Shown here in pieces: positions 5,028 through 5,948 of a stretch of DNA of 5,948 nt. Below the pieces are notes generated by a model. The model was not told the DNA's origin. It saw only the letters and a program-made list of their open reading frames with translations, and ran no database searches. The stretch covers positions 1 to 5,948 of the forward strand of contig JAEYEL010000053.1 in NCBI GenBank assembly GCA_023403475.1. The letters run 5' to 3'. A program made the translations under genes and the position numbers. How positions within the stretch are numbered: the first letter of the stretch is position 1; each line of letters starts with the position of its first letter. This DNA comes from Actinomycetes bacterium (lineage in GTDB: Bacteria > Actinomycetota > Coriobacteriia > Coriobacteriales > Eggerthellaceae).

Positions 5028-5948
5028 ATGCCGAAAATACTAGAACACGTTGCGCGTCTGTCCCAGCAGATAGGTCCTCGCCCTGCAGGGACGGAAGAAG
5101 AACAGCAAGCGGCCCTCTACATATCTGAGCAGTTGCAAAAAGAAGCCAATCTGCCCACGGCCGTTGAGGACTTCGCAACGGCAACGGGTTCCGAAGCTCT
5201 GCGCACTATATGCTGCTTTGCTTCGGTGGTGTTCGCCGCTCTCTCTTTGTTTTTGCCGGTACTGGCTGTTCCTGCGATTATCGTCACCCTTCTCTCTGCA
5301 GCTCTTTTCGCTTGCGAGGCTTTGGACAAGCCGGTTCTTTCGAAATTCTTCGCACGGGGCGTAAGCCAGAACGTCGTTGCCAAGTACGAACCGGGCTATT
5401 CTCCCGACGGCGCTCCTTCCCGCCGTAGGAAAGTGGTTCTTGTTGCTCGGTACGACAGCGGCAAGGTTCAAGCGGAGTTGAAAGGCTCGCTTCTCGACGC
5501 TCTGCCCTTCGTTCGCAAGGCGGAACTCGCCGCTATGGTTTTGCTGCCTGTTGTTCTAATAATAAGGAACGTGGTCTTTCCCCATGCAACGGGTGCTGCT
5601 GCCGTGGCGTTCACGGTAATTTCCATCGTTCTTCTTGTTTTTGCCGCCCTTCCCCTTGTTGGCGCCTTGGTTCACAAGGTGGCCGCTTACAACGACGGGG
5701 CGAATTGCAACGCTTCCGGTGTTGCGGTGCTTTTGGACGTTGCCGCGCGCGTGGGGCACTCTCATGCTGAAGGCGGAGAAATGTTCGGAAACGAGGGAAA
5801 CCCTCTGATTCATGGGGAAGGCGCTGCTCGTGCTTCCGGCTTGGTGCCGGAAGGCGCGCGTTTGGTGTACGAGGCCGGGGCAATGGAGCCGCCCGACTTT
5901 GCGGACCAGTCTCCCGAAATGCGCCTTGCCGCCGCGAAGGCCGCCGTG
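5028..5948 (+). CDS. Membrane-embedded M28-family peptidase-like protein, 3' end cut by window
   Basis: The first 307 residues are present; the rest lies beyond the window. The N terminus (about 4-50) has the cap typical of M28 proteins, including I-G-P-R-P-A-G-T-E at 15-23. Two hydrophobic helices follow at about 60-80 and 82-98. A strand with V-V-L-V-A-R-Y-D-S-G (136-145) matches the usual H-x-D-S segment. Two more helices lie at about 164-184 and 188-215. Then N-D-G-A-N-C-N-A-S-G-V-A (222-233) matches the G-A-N-D-N-A-S-G metal-binding segment. M28 enzymes are di-zinc aminopeptidases or carboxypeptidases. Here the expected first His ligand is Arg141 and the bridging Asp is Cys227, so canonical zinc binding looks doubtful; the remaining ligands are not visible. 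Four helices place both ends on the same side, probably the cytoplasm given Lys/Arg after the second helix. It appears to have its own promoter. Confidence 0.85.
   Translation, partial: MPKILEHVARLSQQIGPRPAGTEEEQQAALYISEQLQKEANLPTAVEDFATATGSEALRTICCFASVVFAALSLFLPVLAVPAIIVTLLSAALFACEALDKPVLSKFFARGVSQNVVAKYEPGYSPDGAPSRRRKVVLVARYDSGKVQAELKGSLLDALPFVRKAELAAMVLLPVVLIIRNVVFPHATGAAAVAFTVISIVLLVFAALPLVGALVHKVAAYNDGANCNASGVAVLLDVAARVGHSHAEGGEMFGNEGNPLIHGEGAARASGLVPEGARLVYEAGAMEPPDFADQSPEMRLAAAKAAV

Overview
The window looks like a piece of a moderately high-GC bacterial chromosome. Gene content and protein style suggest an actinobacterium of the class Coriobacteriia (Eggerthella/Slackia-like). This placement is inferred from general resemblance, not from a marker gene. 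All three confident genes lie on the + strand. There are no rRNA, tRNA, CRISPR or recognisable insertion sequences.

Layout. Bases 1-94 are a perfect heptanucleotide array (CGCCTGT, 13 full copies plus CGC) that reaches the window edge and may continue upstream. Bases 95-267 are an apparently non-coding leader holding a candidate sigma-70-type promoter (141-169). Bases 268-3534 encode a 1088-residue DinG-type protein: an N-terminal DEDDh (DnaQ-like) 3'-5' exonuclease domain, a charged linker built of tandem repeats, and an XPD/DinG-family superfamily 2 helicase with apparent iron-sulfur cysteines. Sixteen bases later, 3551-4945 encodes an unrecognised 464-residue single-pass membrane protein with a disordered N-terminal half and a long alanine/glutamate-rich, probably coiled-coil outer half. 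The tight spacing suggests co-transcription with dinG.

A well-formed promoter (TTGGGA-17 bp-TATACT) lies across the 3' end of that gene. It is followed by an inverted repeat, a 13-bp direct repeat and a 13-codon mini-ORF in the short intergenic region. It should drive the last gene (5028 to the window end), a membrane-embedded protein related to M28 (aminopeptidase Y/S-like) metallopeptidases. Two positions where M28 enzymes carry zinc ligands read Arg and Cys here, so it may be a non-canonical or inactive member.

How the genes relate: the DinG fusion is a nucleic-acid processing enzyme. The other two are envelope proteins with no evident link to DNA repair, so the clustering may be only positional. 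The best candidates for something undescribed are the repeat-built linker in the nuclease-helicase fusion, the unassigned dinG-linked membrane protein, the altered M28-like membrane protein with its repeat-rich control region, and the heptanucleotide array.
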